Of a DNA stretch of 64,000 nt, positions 13,277 to 24,651 are shown piece after piece. The notes below the pieces were generated by a model that did no database searches, was not told the DNA's origin, and was given only the letters and a program-made list of their open reading frames with translations. The DNA is from Tipula vernalis. Lineage: Eukaryota; Arthropoda; Insecta; Diptera; Tipulidae. A program made the position numbers and the translations under genes. Where the stretch lies: positions 335,827,106 to 335,891,105 of the forward strand of contig OY282558.1 of NCBI GenBank assembly GCA_958295665.1, in the 5' to 3' direction. Numbering within the stretch: position 1 is the stretch's first letter; each line of letters starts with the position of its first letter.

Positions 13277-13414
13277 CGTCGTTGCAGCACTACCACTTGC
13301 TGGTAGTTTGGACAACCTGACGTATCTGGCCCGTAGTGCTTTTCACCGTTTCATTGCCTCCAAGGCCGGTATTCCCACCGATTTGGAAATTTCCTCCCAG
13401 ATTAATTTTTTCAG
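13277..13414 (+). CDS. Candidate internal exon of an unidentified gene
   Basis: This 138-bp segment is markedly GC-richer than its surroundings. It is open in one frame (codons from 13278) and encodes a mixed peptide containing SLDNLTYLARSAFHRF and GIPTDLEISSQINFF. It is preceded by TGTGTTTTAG (acceptor-like) and followed by CAG/GCAAGT, the consensus of rare GC-AG donors. I do not recognise the protein. Read-through ends at a stop soon after (13432-13434). The opposite strand also has a 43-codon open frame but lacks an acceptor. It could be one exon of a host gene with very long introns, or a captured fragment. No neighbouring exon was identified. Confidence 0.35.
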
Positions 13415-13477
13415 GCAAGTGTTACGAAAATTTTAGTGGCCTAATTGATATAGCCACTCTCTCCCTTCCTTTCTCAC

Positions 13478-13597
13478 CTCGTCTATGATGTTTAGGTCGA
13501 GTTCCGCATTTGGATCTAAAATAATAAAAACACAATTAACACAAAATAATTTACTTTAATATTACATTAATAATGATTACTTACCGTTATTGCTCAT
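13478..13597 (-). CDS. Possible small spliced gene start (two exons)
   Basis: An ATG at 13597 (minus strand) begins a 13-base coding piece ending at G/GTAAGT. A 69-bp intron (13584-13516) ends in TTATTTTAG, and a second exon (13515-13478) continues the same frame to GAG/GTGAGA. The joined 17 codons read MSNNDPNAELDLNIIDE. If the second donor is not used, the frame continues 14 more codons to a stop at 13435-13433. Both splice sites match consensus well. No homologue is recognised and the peptide is very short, so chance is possible. Confidence 0.3.
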
Positions 13598-13915
13598 TAT
13601 TATATTATATTTTGAATTTATCACAATTAATTTTATAATTTCAATATTTTGTAATTTTTAGTTTTTATTTAAACAAAAAAACACATCAACATCAAATTTT
13701 AAATAACAGAAAATCGGATCAAATGAAACGTCAAAAAAGAGCTATTTAGGGCCTTTTTTACATAAACTATTTAGCGCGTTTTGTACTAAGAGCAAAATAT
13801 TGTTAATAATTTTTTTTTTTTTTTTTTTTTTGGTTGGTAACCCTGCGCTACCCTTTGCTCAAAGTAAGAATATTTTCAACTGGAGTAAGGAATAAGTAGG
13901 AGGAGCTTATGCCAT

Positions 13916-14420
13916 TTAAAGAGATTTGATTGATAGAGAGTTCGTAAATAAATACGATGGTATTTTTCCTATGTCGCTCCCGATGTTATGAATCAAGCTT
14001 GAATGATTAAGATATTTGTTTCGATTTCTCACCATGATTAATAACATTTCAGAAAATGACGACACAACTTTATTTTCTTTATCTTTCTGTTGAAATGTTT
14101 CAGGGTATTTCTTAATAATATCCTCAGCCACTGCCCGAAAACTTTTTAATACTACTGGGAAATGATGGACCTGTTTCGGATGTGTTAAAATAAAAATGAG
14201 TTTCAAAAACTAAAACATAAGTATGGTTGCTCAACCATATGGTTAAATTAGTATCTTATAATGCGGATATTGCAGACAGTAATTTAAGCGGGCTCCATTC
14301 TTCTTCTGATTTTAAAAACTTAAAACGGACATTTCTTTCCGAGTAATACTCCAAAATATCGTCTTCCATTATTTCGAAACCAGACTTTTCCATGACCAGC
14401 GCTGAACCATGAATTCCTAG
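13916..14420 (-). pseudogene. Degraded fragment of an unidentified, probably repeat-derived gene
   Basis: The frame 14206-13916 encodes FPVVLKSFRAVAEDIIKKYP followed by a glutamine/lysine-rich segment. Upstream on the same strand (about 14420-14230) another frame has IMEDDILEYYSE. Both pieces have a composition I associate with animal multicopy proteins of unknown function carrying 'ILEYYSE' N-termini and a later 'AVAEDIIKKYP' segment. The two parts are separated by stops. No domain with known biochemistry is visible. Confidence 0.3.
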
Positions 14421-14429
14421 ATTATTAGC

Positions 14430-15400
14430 TAGAAATATTTAAGGAAGGTTTACAGTAAAAAAGTCAGATATTGTTTTAATTACAGCACATTCTTTAATGA
14501 TTATTTTTATTTATCTATTTATTAATATTTACCTTTTAAAATCACATCATTTACTATTGGTTCCGATAAAAATATTTTCTTAATAAAACGGTCTTTACTG
14601 CAAACCTCAAAAGGTATTTTTAAAGTTATCATTTTGAGAATAACTTGGTTGTAATAAAAGAAGAAAAATAATTATTATTACACGAACATTATTCAAACGG
14701 TTAAGCATGCTTGCAGTCTTAGATTAGACCTCGCAAAAAATCATAATGGCGTTGGTGGTAATTATGGAAAATCTTAAGATACAGACTTTCTTAAGAAAAT
14801 CCTAAATAGTAAATTTACAAGTATGGCAATTTGACCATGTGAAAGTTATCAGCAGTAGTCACATACTTCAAAAATTCATAGTGAGATTTATGATAAATTT
14901 CCAACATCTTACTTTTTTCTTCATGTAATGAATTTTCATTTAAAACAAAAATTTTATACATTTTGAATTATGAAATTTTCGCCTAAATGTCATTAATTTA
15001 GTTTATTTACTAATTCATCTATACTTATATTGTTTTTGTTTTCTTTAATTCTAATTTAGGATAAACTTCACACGAGTACTACAGCGCCTAAAGTTTGTGC
15101 TTAATTATTCCTTTTTTTTTAGTTCCAATTTAGGTCTAACTTCACTTGCATGTAAATATTGGTGGAAAAACGAATTACTTGATATTGCTTAAATAAATGC
15201 ATGATATTCTTCATAGCTATTGACTAGTGAGTATGTATTGTATCTTCAAAATTTTTATTTTTCTAGCAATTTTTTAAAAAAATTGGTTAATAAATCAGGG
15301 TAGTGGCACTCAAAATGATGCATCGGCCTCAGTTCCAAATTCGGAAAATATTATTTTCTTTTCGCACAGAATATGTTACTGTTGCTCTATAATTTCAGGT
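14430..15400. other. AT-rich stretch, no supported gene
   Basis: No coding or repeat signal beyond simple A/T runs was seen up to the Harbinger terminus. Confidence 0.4.
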
Positions 15401-15404
15401 GAGT

Positions 15405-17352
15405 AGGGCCCTATTGCACCAACTTCTTATCACTTATTACTTATCAACTTATCATAAGTTAGTTTTTTTGATAATGAAAAGTGATAAGTGTTTCACCAAA
15501 AATAACAAAATCTCACTCACTTATCAATTTGAAACTTATCAAATTTTGATAATGATAAGTGATAAACGTTGCACATCGGATTGTCTATAACTTATCAATT
15601 GACGAATTATCAAATTTTTGTGATAAGTTGTAATGATCTATACAATAATACTACAAATGTGATAGTGTTTGCAAAATAATATGCTTTCCGCACATTTTAT
15701 ATGCTAAACAATGGTTTTGTACCTATATAGCAAAACAATTAAAAAATTGTTAGTCTGTAATTTAATAACAACATATAATAATACATGAAGAGAAACCTTT
15801 CTCAATTGAGAGTTCTTATTTCAGTGTTTAGAATCAATTGTTAAACTTTTCTTTTGTTGCTTTTAAAATAAATTCTCTTTTCTAACTGTAAATAATTTTT
15901 CAGCAGTACTTAAACGTAAACAATTTATTTTCATAACAAATGAATTAAGAGAATTCCTATTAACAAATAAATTGAATTTGATATACAAACCAAAATGATT
16001 TTCCACTATTCGTCTCGTCCGCTTACGAGCACGATTAAATCTTTACTCTATTGAATCATCCGGATTTCTTCGCATTGGTGGGATAATCCAATCTTTAAGG
16101 GGAAGCACTGTCACTCAAAATCACAGCACCGGGGAATAGGCAAAAACAAGACTCAAAATTGCTAAATAGCATTGTATATGGTAATACTCTGGAGTCATGG
16201 ACACTACCTGGCCAATTTGAATTTAATGCATAAAAGCTACGGTCTGGGCCACACACCATCATTGCATTTAGTGAATATTTTCCATGCCGATTCGCAAAGT
16301 GTTCTTCATTGACCGTAAGTGCATCTATATTAATCATTGTTCCATCGAAGCAACCAGCTACCTGAGGGTAACCACCCAACTCAAGAAACTTCTATCCTGG
16401 ATATTCCTAACCAATGCAGTGTTGTTAGTAGCTGCTATAGAGGACTTAATGCGCAGTTTCGGTCGCTTCCATGGTGCAAATTTGCTCCGATTTTTAATAA
16501 TACGTGCTCAATTTGTTCATGTGATAAACGAAAATATTTTATCACTCGCGAGAGAAGAGAATATTTGGTTCTGGCTTTCAGTACACGATTTCTTCTTTCG
16601 TTTTCATCCTCGAATAATCTTTCGAACCGACGCATTTACATATTTATAAAAATTATTTTTTCGTTTAATAAATTTCAGTTTGTGTTCACTAAAGTTGATA
16701 TAATGCCTATATTTGATAGTTTTATATTAATTTTAAAATATCGAAAAACAACTATCTTACCTCTTACTTTGACTTAATATTATAACTTATTAGAATACAA
16801 TAAAATAGCGGTATACATTTTGAAATTAAAGTTATTATACACTTGAAAACACATTGTTACATGTATTGTCATTATCATTTATAATCATGAATAATAAATA
16901 ATTTTAATGAAAAATGTGTTTGTACTCTTTAAAAATTGAACAAAAGTTCTCATATTACCAATAACAGCAAAAAAAAAACGTTTTTAACAGACTTCCGTCA
17001 AACCACTACAATTTGTAGCTCTTATCAATTTTTTTGAGTAGCGAAATTTTTCTTATTGATATTTTTGATAAGTTATCATTAAAGTAGTCGATTATTGATA
17101 AGTTAAAACTTTTGGTGCAACAGAACTACGAAAAAATTATCAAAAACCTCAAACTTATCGCTTATCAAAATATTACTTATCATTTATCATTTCGCAAATT
17201 GGTGCAACTTAATTTTGATAAGTGAGTGCTTATCACTTATTATAACTCAATTAAATACTTCTCAAATTTTAATTTGGTACAACAGAAAATTATCAAAAAT
17301 TATGATAAGTTGATAAGTAATAAGTGATAAGTAGTTGGTGCAATAGGGCCCT
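15405..17352 (-). mobile_element. PIF/Harbinger DNA transposon, decayed
   Basis: Both ends carry the inverted sequence GGGCCCTATTGCACCAAC, followed by CTTATCACTTATTACTTATC. Because GGGCCC is its own complement, the exact tip is ambiguous: it may be part of the ends or a target duplication (GGCC or GGGCCC), and no standard TWA duplication is obvious. Sub-terminal zones (15410-15620 and 17020-17350) hold many CTTATCA and TTGCACCAA motifs in both orientations. The transposase relic lies inside on the minus strand. The total is about 1.95 kb, with no second (Myb-like) gene recognised. Confidence 0.8.
15985..16640 (-). pseudogene. Harbinger transposase (DDE_Tnp_4) relic
   Basis: Minus-strand frames, in order: 16635-16435 (RRFERLFEDENERRNRVL, then LSRVIKYFRLSHEQIEHVL), typical of the N-terminal HARBI1-like region; and 16379-16095 with GYPQVAGCFDGT and SFYALNSNWPGSVHDSRVL, the first DDE aspartate region and the WPGSxHDSR motif. 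A shifted frame continues near 16090 with PLKDWIIPP and, after a stop, an RTRRIVENHFG tail. At least two frameshifts and an internal stop make it non-functional. It sits between the element's inverted ends, which confirms the assignment. Confidence 0.8.
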
Positions 17353-17516
17353 GATCAGTCGACATATTTCAATCTTTGTGCAAAAAAGAACTTCTTCGGT
17401 TTATTTTTGAATTGAAGAACCAAAGCGGTCAGAAGATTAAAACATTCCAAACCTCGAATGCTTTTCCAGGGTTTTGTCTCATAGTTTTGCAAACCTTTCG
17501 AAACGAAAGTTTCAGT

Positions 17517-17888
17517 TTAAAGTTTTTTGAAAGATAACAGAAATAAATATCTTGTCCCAAGATTGCTGGAGTATTTTAATATTTCCATGAAATCATATGG
17601 AATTATACCTTCAAATAAATCGTGTCTTATGCACAGTGGTAATCCTGGATTATAAATATGAAAATGGTTTAAATTATTAAGAACCGAGTTCGATTTTATC
17701 CCATTCCGTGTTATTTCGTGATCCTCAAAATGTTGCAGACAACTTTCATAATTTGCCGGCGTTCTTAAATCACATAAATCCATATTTGAACTTTTTAAAG
17801 ACGCACGATTGTACAAACAGTATCTGCAGAAAAATTCGGTGGTTCTAAAGTTTTCCGTAAATCTGGTGGCTTTCAAGATTACCTCCAA
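17517..17888 (-). pseudogene. CACTA/EnSpm-like transposon protein fragment
   Basis: The open frame encodes FRTTEFFCRYCLYNRASL, then TRNGIKSNSVLNNLNHFH and NPGLPLCIRHDLFEGIIPYD. The motif series 'CRYC ... GIKSxSxxN ... GLPxCxxHDLFEGxxxYD' is what I recall from animal CACTA-like multicopy proteins, where HD(L/V)FEG lies near the transposase core. The fragment ends next to the Harbinger insertion and lacks flanking domains. Identity is moderate. It could belong to another transposon superfamily. Confidence 0.45.
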
Positions 17889-18154
17889 TCACAGCAAAAA
17901 TTGATACTCCAACTAGTTTATGTTTAGCCTTCGATGAGCCCAATGGGTTCTTCTGATAAATGGTGACATTATTATAATCTTGTAGCACTCCACTTTTATT
18001 TCTTTTAGTTTCATCAAATATTTTAATGATAACTCATCACTTATTAAATTTGTTAAGGTATCAAGTATTGAAACATAAGCAGTGCGATCTAAAAATAACC
18101 GAACTTTTAATTTAAATCATAGAACACGTAGGGCCATCTATTAAATGTTGGTAG

Positions 18155-18560
18155 CTTGGGTACATGTTTCTTCTTTCGAACGCTTTTTTATGTTGATGAT
18201 TGTATGAGTCGTACTCAAGTTTACACGTGGTTTACATGATTTAAAAATGGCCGTGACGATTTAAATGATGATCCAAGATCTGGACGACCAAAAGCATTAA
18301 ATCATGCTGAGTTAGTGGAAAAAGTACGGGAAATAATCGCTATCGATGCAAATTTCACTATGACAATGCTGGTAGAAGAATAAATTCATCTTACGATACA
18401 ATCTATACAATGTGTTGTTCGAGTTCGACCCGAATATCCACAAGGAAAACAACTGATTTTATTACATGATAATGCACCACCTCACAAGATCAAAAAAGTC
18501 AACGACGTTGGCCTATATTCACGAATTAGTCGAAAAACACTGGTTATTGTTGCTTTTCCA
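18155..18560 (+). pseudogene. mariner transposase relic, internally deleted
   Basis: Plus-strand pieces read MSRTQVYTWF, FKNGRDDLNDDPRSGRP (the mariner helix-turn-helix linker) and ELVEKVREIIAID. They jump to QGKQLILLHDNAPPHK, the second catalytic-aspartate motif. A stop interrupts the first part and the middle of the protein is missing. No terminal repeats were identified. Confidence 0.7.
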
Positions 18561-19230
18561 TAGACTTCCAAAACGGTATATATACTTTAAACTATTTCAT
18601 GTATATTCAAAGAACAGGTTCACCCGTAATAACTGGATCATATAACTGGAACTGGTGTGAAAATCTTTAATTTTTTCAAGATTTCTTTAAAAATGCTTTA
18701 CTAACGTAACCATTTTACTGCGTAACTTTGGTACTGAGCAGTTACATATTTTCCACACAAATGCAATTAAAACATCAACCAATCGTACGTAAAATGTAAG
18801 AAAAATAATTTAACAAGTTTAATTATGTTTAATAATGTTCAATTACACAAATTTAAAAATGGCAGATATGTATTTTATTTACGGACTTACTGATGGAAAT
18901 GCTGTACATTTATAGCACATTTATAGCGAGAGGTAGGGTACTCCAGATACCCCAATCGCCGATTACCCAATATTAGATTCTTTATGAGAATCCACCAGAG
19001 AGCTAGGGAAAATGGTTCCTTCAAAAGAGGAAGGAAGTGTGCCGGGAAGACCGGTAATAACTAGAAAGCCTGCACTAAAGGAATCTGCTCTCAATAAAAT
19101 AGCAGTACAACCCAAGATTTTTTTTTTTTAAACACCTTTATTGATATGGCTTGACATCAGTACTTATGAGATAAGCATAAACTTGTGTGGGTCTGCTGGA
19201 CCAGTGTCCAGTTCCCTTAAGATATAATAT

Positions 19231-20549
19231 TCATACGGTTAGCTCGTGTGGTTTGATTCGTTTGAGCCGCCTTACTTCGTTTGTACTGTTCAGTAGTTGT
19301 ACGGCCTCAACGTTGGTGTGGATAAGAAGCCTCTTCTCATGTTTAATGGCACATTCGCGGATGACGTCGTCTAGCAATTGTATTTTTAGATCATTGTGTA
19401 TTTCCCTGTTAGTCACAAATCGGTAAGCGTTGGTGACCATCCGAAGAAATGTATTTTGGCTACATTGTGCGCACCATACATCCATATTGGTTTGAAGATA
19501 GTCTAGTAGACTAGTCTTTTGCAATACAGGTTCATTTTGGAATGATACCCAATTAACCAGAACATTTGACGTTGTTTTAATCGTATCTGTTCAGCTTTTT
19601 GTCTCACGTGATGTTTCCAGTTGAGCCTTGAATCTAAATGCGGACCAAGGTATTTTGCCGATTCAGCCTGCGGCACTTGCACCCCATTGAGGTATATGTG
19701 TAGACTGTTATTTTTGTGTCGGAGCGTAAATGTCACATGGGTTGTTTTGAGCTCATTAAGCACGATTTTCCAGTCAATTGTCCATTTAGTAACGTTGTTC
19801 ATTGCTCGTTGAAGAATTTCCACAGCCCTTGGTTGTGATTCGTCTACTGACATAATTACAGTGTCGTCAGCGAACGTGCCGATGAATGTTTTATTCGTTG
19901 TAGGTATGTCCGCAGTGTAGAGAAGGTAGAGGAGGTGTCCCAATACGCTTCCCTGCGGAACTCCCGCTAGAGTTGGATAAAAGTCAGAACATGTTTCTTC
20001 ATGGATGACTCTGAATTGGCGTGGTAGCATTTTGCTCATCTTAAATGTCAATCCCTCGTGCCAAACCCTATCAAAGGCCTGAGATTCATCCAGAAATACG
20101 GCGGGGCAATATTTCTTTTCTTCTAACGCTTGCTCTATTACCGTAGTTATTCGATGGACTTGATCTATTGTGGAGTGGTTATTCCTGAATCCAAATTGAA
20201 AATCAGGAACGTTTACCATTGGCTTTAGACGTTTTAGTAGTAGTTTTTCAAACAGCTTTGATAAGGTCGGAAGCAGTAAAATCAGTCTGTATGATGTTAC
20301 TTCTTCATCTGGTTTACCTGGTTTCTTCAACATAATTATTTGGGCCGTTTTGAAGCATTTGGGTGCATACTTCAATCTCATACAGGCATTAAATAAGTAT
20401 GTGTTCATGATGATTGCTTTGCGTGGAAGTTCCTTGAATATACCCAGTGATATTTCATCAATTCCTGGTGCCTTTTTTTGGCTAAGACATTTGTCGATTT
20501 CTTCAGCAATTTTCATTGGCGTGACCCGCTTAAGTAGTTGTCGAAGCAA
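19231..20549 (-). pseudogene. Jockey reverse transcriptase
   Basis: A 348-codon frame (20549-19503) carries the reverse-transcriptase blocks in order: KKAPGIDEIS, FGFRNNHSTIDQVHRI, AVFLDESQAFDRVWHEGL, AGVPQGSVLGHLLY and the catalytic FADDTVIMS, then thumb motifs (SAKYLGPHLDSRLNW). A following frame (19524-19231) carries the C-terminal tail. Oddities: SYRLILLLPTLSKLFEKL replaces the usual YRPISLL, and DESQAFD has E where the family usually has V, so the first catalytic D remains but its context is altered. One frameshift separates the tail. The catalytic core is otherwise well preserved. Confidence 0.85.
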
Positions 20550-20668
20550 TCCTGTTTGAAGCTTTTGATTATCCTATTGACTTTGTTACTTATTCGATTG
20601 AAGGTGGTCTTGTCTGCAAAATTTCTGGTGAGATGCCATATTCTCCTTGCCTTTCTCCTTTCCTTGAT

Positions 20669-21219
20669 TTATTCCCTGATTTCAGCTGGGTATTTGACTT
20701 CAATCTCCGTTTTGTCCTTTAATTCTGGAGTAGCTAGACTGGCGGCCATACGAGTGTATTCAATGGAATTGTTTGTTTGTTGTTCCAATTCTTCATTACT
20801 TTTAATACTAACTTTTAATTCAACTAGCTCTTCCAGTTTTTCTCTGAAGAAATCCCAATCCGTGAATCTATTAGTAAGGTTTTGCTTTTTATTTTTCTTG
20901 ATGACTATAGCGCTTACTGACAACAGTCGTTAATTCCTTCGACTCTAGTGTAACTGGATGAAATACCTTTTATGATGAAGAAATCAAACAGATCTGTTAT
21001 TTTTTCTGCATCCGTTGGCCAATACGTGGCCCTCCTTGGAGACAGATATTCACATTTGTTTTCATGAATGGCATTGAACAAAGCATTTCCTTTCTCAGGA
21101 GAAATTAGCTTGGAACCCCAAGCTCTATGTTTTATATTATAGTCCCCTCCAATAATAAATCTTGGACCGAGCCCAAGATGAGCACAAGAAAAATAGCTCG
21201 TAAACTTAACGTGAGTCAA
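20669..21219 (-). pseudogene. Jockey endonuclease C-terminus and linker
   Basis: The frame 21219-20914 carries the last part of the endonuclease: PRFIIGGDYNIKHRAWGS (active-site GGD(F/Y)N..H) and ATYWPTDAEKITDLFDFFIIKG. A shifted frame, 20923-20669, continues with ISVSAIVI-type sequence and a charged linker leading to the reverse transcriptase. The first half of the endonuclease is absent (5' truncation), and one frameshift lies near 20915. Confidence 0.75.
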
Positions 21220-21999
21220 TTTTAAGGGAAAAACAATTACACCCCCTCATATTCAACGGGTACATGAACTATTGCCTCATCATTTCCCGAAACGTTTAAA
21301 TTTTTGTCAATGGATTGAAAGACAATTTTTAAGATATCTGCAATTTATTGGTAAGGTGCTTTTTACGAATGAGGCAAATTTTTCAAAAGACACCATCATG
21401 AATTTCCAAAATAACTTCCAGCATAAATTATCGCTAAATGTGTGAATGCGTTTCTGAGATTTGATGGTGCATCATAAAGAAGTTTTCGTGAAGATGATCT
21501 ACATATCTTGCTAGATGCTGTACCAGTTTTGATCAGAAATAGAATATGGTTCATGCATCCCAGCTCAATTCAGCTCAATAGCTCACGTGTTTTTGAACTT
21601 AGTGTTTGTCGGTCAATGGATAGGTCGAGGTGTTTACTCTAGACTTTTCCTGTGGGGACATCTAAAATCAGTAGTTTATGTAGAACCTATTCCAAATCTG
21701 GAGAATGTTAGAAATCGGATAATAATTGCTTGCGATGCTATACGTAATACTCCAGGTATATTTGGGAGAATACGTAATTCATTTAGAAGAAGGGTTGAAC
21801 GTTGTATCATGAATTGGGAGGGGTGCTTATTTCGAATATTTAATTTGATTGTTTAAATTTTTTGAAATACGAATCAATTTTACTGGAATAATAAAATTTT
21901 TCTAGTTTTTCGTAAATTTTACGTATACAACTATTGAAGCTTGATGTTAAAATTGCATTCGTGCGGAAAATATGTAACTGATCAGTACGACTAATACCT

Positions 22000-24640
22000 C
22001 AAAATTACAGTAAATTTTGCAAATATTTTAAAAATATGCAATTTGTCTTAAAATTTTTTGGTCAGATTAGTATACTCCCTCACCCCCAAATTTATTGCAC
22101 TTACTTAAGAATTATCCTGTATATGTATATTGTATAAGCATTGAAAAATTATTTAAGGTTTAATGATGCTTCCTAATTGACAAGATCAAAATTAGTCAAC
22201 TAATTTGAATTGGCACAAACTAAATTTTTCGAAAATAAGGCATTATTGAATAAACGTCTTTGATAGTTTGGAAGTTCAATGAGGTCAATTTATTTTGTTA
22301 AACAAAGGGGCTGATGATGATAATTTCGCAGTTTCCTTTTAAGCGTCCTCCTAAATGCACTAATCAAAATCGAGAACACATGGATGTAGTATGTCCATTT
22401 TACGCAGACAACCTGCAAATTGCATTGCTCCATGGCAGCTTTTAGTATAGGGATTTTTCAGTTATGTAAATATGGGACCTACCTTAAATTGTAGGCTTTC
22501 ATTGAAATAAATTTCTATTATAATTGTAGTCACATTTCTTCTTCAAAATTAAACGATTTCTCGGTTTTTTATTCTACAATATTGCTACAAAAATTTCGTT
22601 TCTACAACGGTTGCTACCAGTTATTCAAGTCTCTACCAAACAACTTTAAATAACAACCATAATAAAGAATAACTCTTTTTAACCGAAAATTGTGTATTCT
22701 GATGAACAAAAAAAATTGTAAACAGTAATTAGTATTTTTCTTTGATGAACACAAACAACTCTTAAAACGTACTAAATTGCTCCCATTTCCCATTCAAAAT
22801 AATTTATTTAATCTTTGTTGCGAGAACGACAGATTAAAACACAAACACAAAAATTTCCTTAATTATTTAAATTTTAAAAATAATTACAAATTAATTTGTA
22901 CAGCATTAAAACATATTTTTTTCTACAAAATTAAATTAAATAGCAATTTATTATAAATTGGAAATTTGTTATAGATTTAATTATAAGCTGATGAATTTGG
23001 GAAAATTAATATTATTTATTACCTTTATTAGTATATATGCCCAGCAGCAAATCACCCAAATATATTTTATTTCATTTAAACCTGCTACCACCCATTATCA
23101 TGTTTTATCATCAACACCAACAAATACACACTACATAGATTATATGGGTCTAGAGAAAATTTAGGGAGTATGAAGATTAGAATGGCACATTCAGGTATAC
23201 ATCACAATTCACAACCATCTTCTCACTGTCCTTTTTCCGTACAAAATACGACCTTCGGTTATCTTTTAAAATATTTTTTCATTGTATGTGCAACACAAAA
23301 ACTTATTCTTGAATAATTCATAACATAATAAAAGTTGAAATAATTGTATCTTTAAAATTTATTTAATTTCAAGCTTCCTACAATGAAAAAAGTAAAATTA
23401 TTGTTTGTTCTGTTCTCCCTCGTCTACACAGGCAGCATGTTCCAAATCACACACCTTAACAGAAAAAAATATAATAAGTAATATAATAGTATAATAAAAG
23501 TATAATTGTGGTGCTTTATTAGCTTCAAAAAGTTTGTGACTTTACTTTAAAGCCAAAGCTTTCCTGTTGAAGGTCGTACAGTCAGTTTCTTGCTTTATCA
23601 CCTGAGGATCCCAGTTTTGATGCCCGGTAGTTAAATATGAAGGATATTCAATGAGTTTTAGACTCTGGGTGATCAAAAGATTTCTGGGTGACCAGAACGG
23701 ATCATAAAAATGTCGTTCAACAACCACCAACATGTTCTAACTCCGACAAAGTTAAGATTTCGGTCCAGTGAGCCTTCGTCTTATAGAGGTTTTCACTGCA
23801 TCTGTATGTGTGGTTCCTTAGTATGAGTACGTAAGAACTTTCAAACATGGTAGGATATTATACCAAAACTCAACATTGAGATGAAAAATAAAATTATGTT
23901 ATACTTTTTCCAAAATAAGAGCTATTTAAACAATCGGTAATAATAGTAGGATTCACAATTTCGATTTTTTTTTTTAAATCACCAATCTATCATTACATAC
24001 TGTTTTAAGCTTAAAAGTACTAGCGAAGGATGCTTTTAAGTTCGATCGCAAGCATTAGAATAGAAATTTTTGGAGGCCAAAAGAATTTTTCCAAATTTCT
24101 CATTCTTTTGTTCATTCAGTTTATGAAATTGAATTTTGGACACGCAAATCCGTTGAGTTCATCTAAACGATATACAAAACCCACGTTCAGGCTATTTCTA
24201 TTCGCAATCAATATGCTAATTTTCCATATGTTTACGTATCCCATATCTTCAAGCCATAACAACAAAAATGGAACAAATAGAAAATAAAAAAAAATATTTA
24301 ATTAACCTGCATAGTTACTTGCTGTTGTTACATCCCTTATTTGAAAATCTAAATTTTAATTAAACTATTTCGGAACCCTAAATGTCACCATTCCTTTATA
24401 ATCTTAAACAAAATTATTTTCCCTTTGTTATAAGAATTACCGTTACCACGAAATAATGAGATAGTGATGGGTAAAAATAGAAATTAATTAATATTAGATA
24501 ACGTGTGTGTATGGTTCCTAGAAAATGGACCAATCTTTAATTATTTGATATATGAGTATCTAAACATTTCTAATACATATATTCAAATTTATAGTTGTAA
24601 TGCAAACCCAATAGATGTTAAATTTTAACGCATATACTCC
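22000..24640. other. AT-rich DNA, no firm gene
   Basis: The only item worth noting is a 57-codon frame from the ATG at 22991 to 23164. It begins MNLGKLILFITFISIYAQQQ, which looks like a signal peptide, but composition and length do not distinguish it from chance. A 63-codon minus-strand frame at 23733-23542 (MLVVVERHFYDPFWSPRNLL) is likewise unrecognised. Confidence 0.3.
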
Positions 24641-24651
24641 TTTTTTCTTCA

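Larger units (their letters stand above)
19119..21225 (-). mobile_element. Jockey-clade non-LTR retrotransposon, 5'-truncated
   Basis: The element runs on the minus strand. Its 3' end is marked by an A tail (T run at 19119-19129 on the plus strand) preceded by an AATAAA signal (complement at 19136-19143). The 5' end stops in the middle of the endonuclease near 21225. It interrupts a Tc1/mariner-like transposase. No clear target-site duplication was found by eye. Confidence 0.8.
18859..21856 (+). pseudogene. Tc1/mariner-like transposase, interrupted
   Basis: The N-terminal piece starts at the ATG at 18859 (MADMYFIYGLTDGNAV). After frame changes it reads LPNIRFFMRIHQRARENGSF, a helix-turn-helix region, ending near 19110. 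The C-terminal piece resumes after the jockey insertion near 21235: FIGKVLFTNEANFSKD (first catalytic region), then RWIGRG-like and LFLWGHLKSVVYVEPI, ending with RIRNSFRRRVERCI at a stop at 21856. About 40 codons around the insertion site are missing and several frameshifts occur. The same transposase family left a relic at 7490-7840. Confidence 0.75.
18734..21985 (+). mobile_element. Tc1/mariner-like DNA transposon split by a jockey element
   Basis: Imperfect terminal inverted repeats of about 43 bp (left CTGAGCAGTTACATATTTTC; right complement CTGATCAGTTACATATTTTC, both continuing ..CACxAATGCAATT) are each bordered by TA (18732-18733 and 21986-21987), the superfamily's target duplication. 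Transposase remnants lie just inside both ends on the plus strand. The centre (about 19119-21225) is a non-LTR element on the opposite strand. Removing it leaves roughly 1.15 kb, a normal length for this superfamily with some deletion. Confidence 0.85.

Noticed and set aside
19231..20933. Plus-strand frames across the jockey region (up to 131 codons)
   Set aside because: Antisense of the reverse-transcriptase reading frame, with hydrophobic, low-information products.
22991..23164. Signal-peptide-like small frame
   Set aside because: AT-rich sequence readily yields hydrophobic N-termini. No supporting context such as a promoter, homologue or conserved cysteines.
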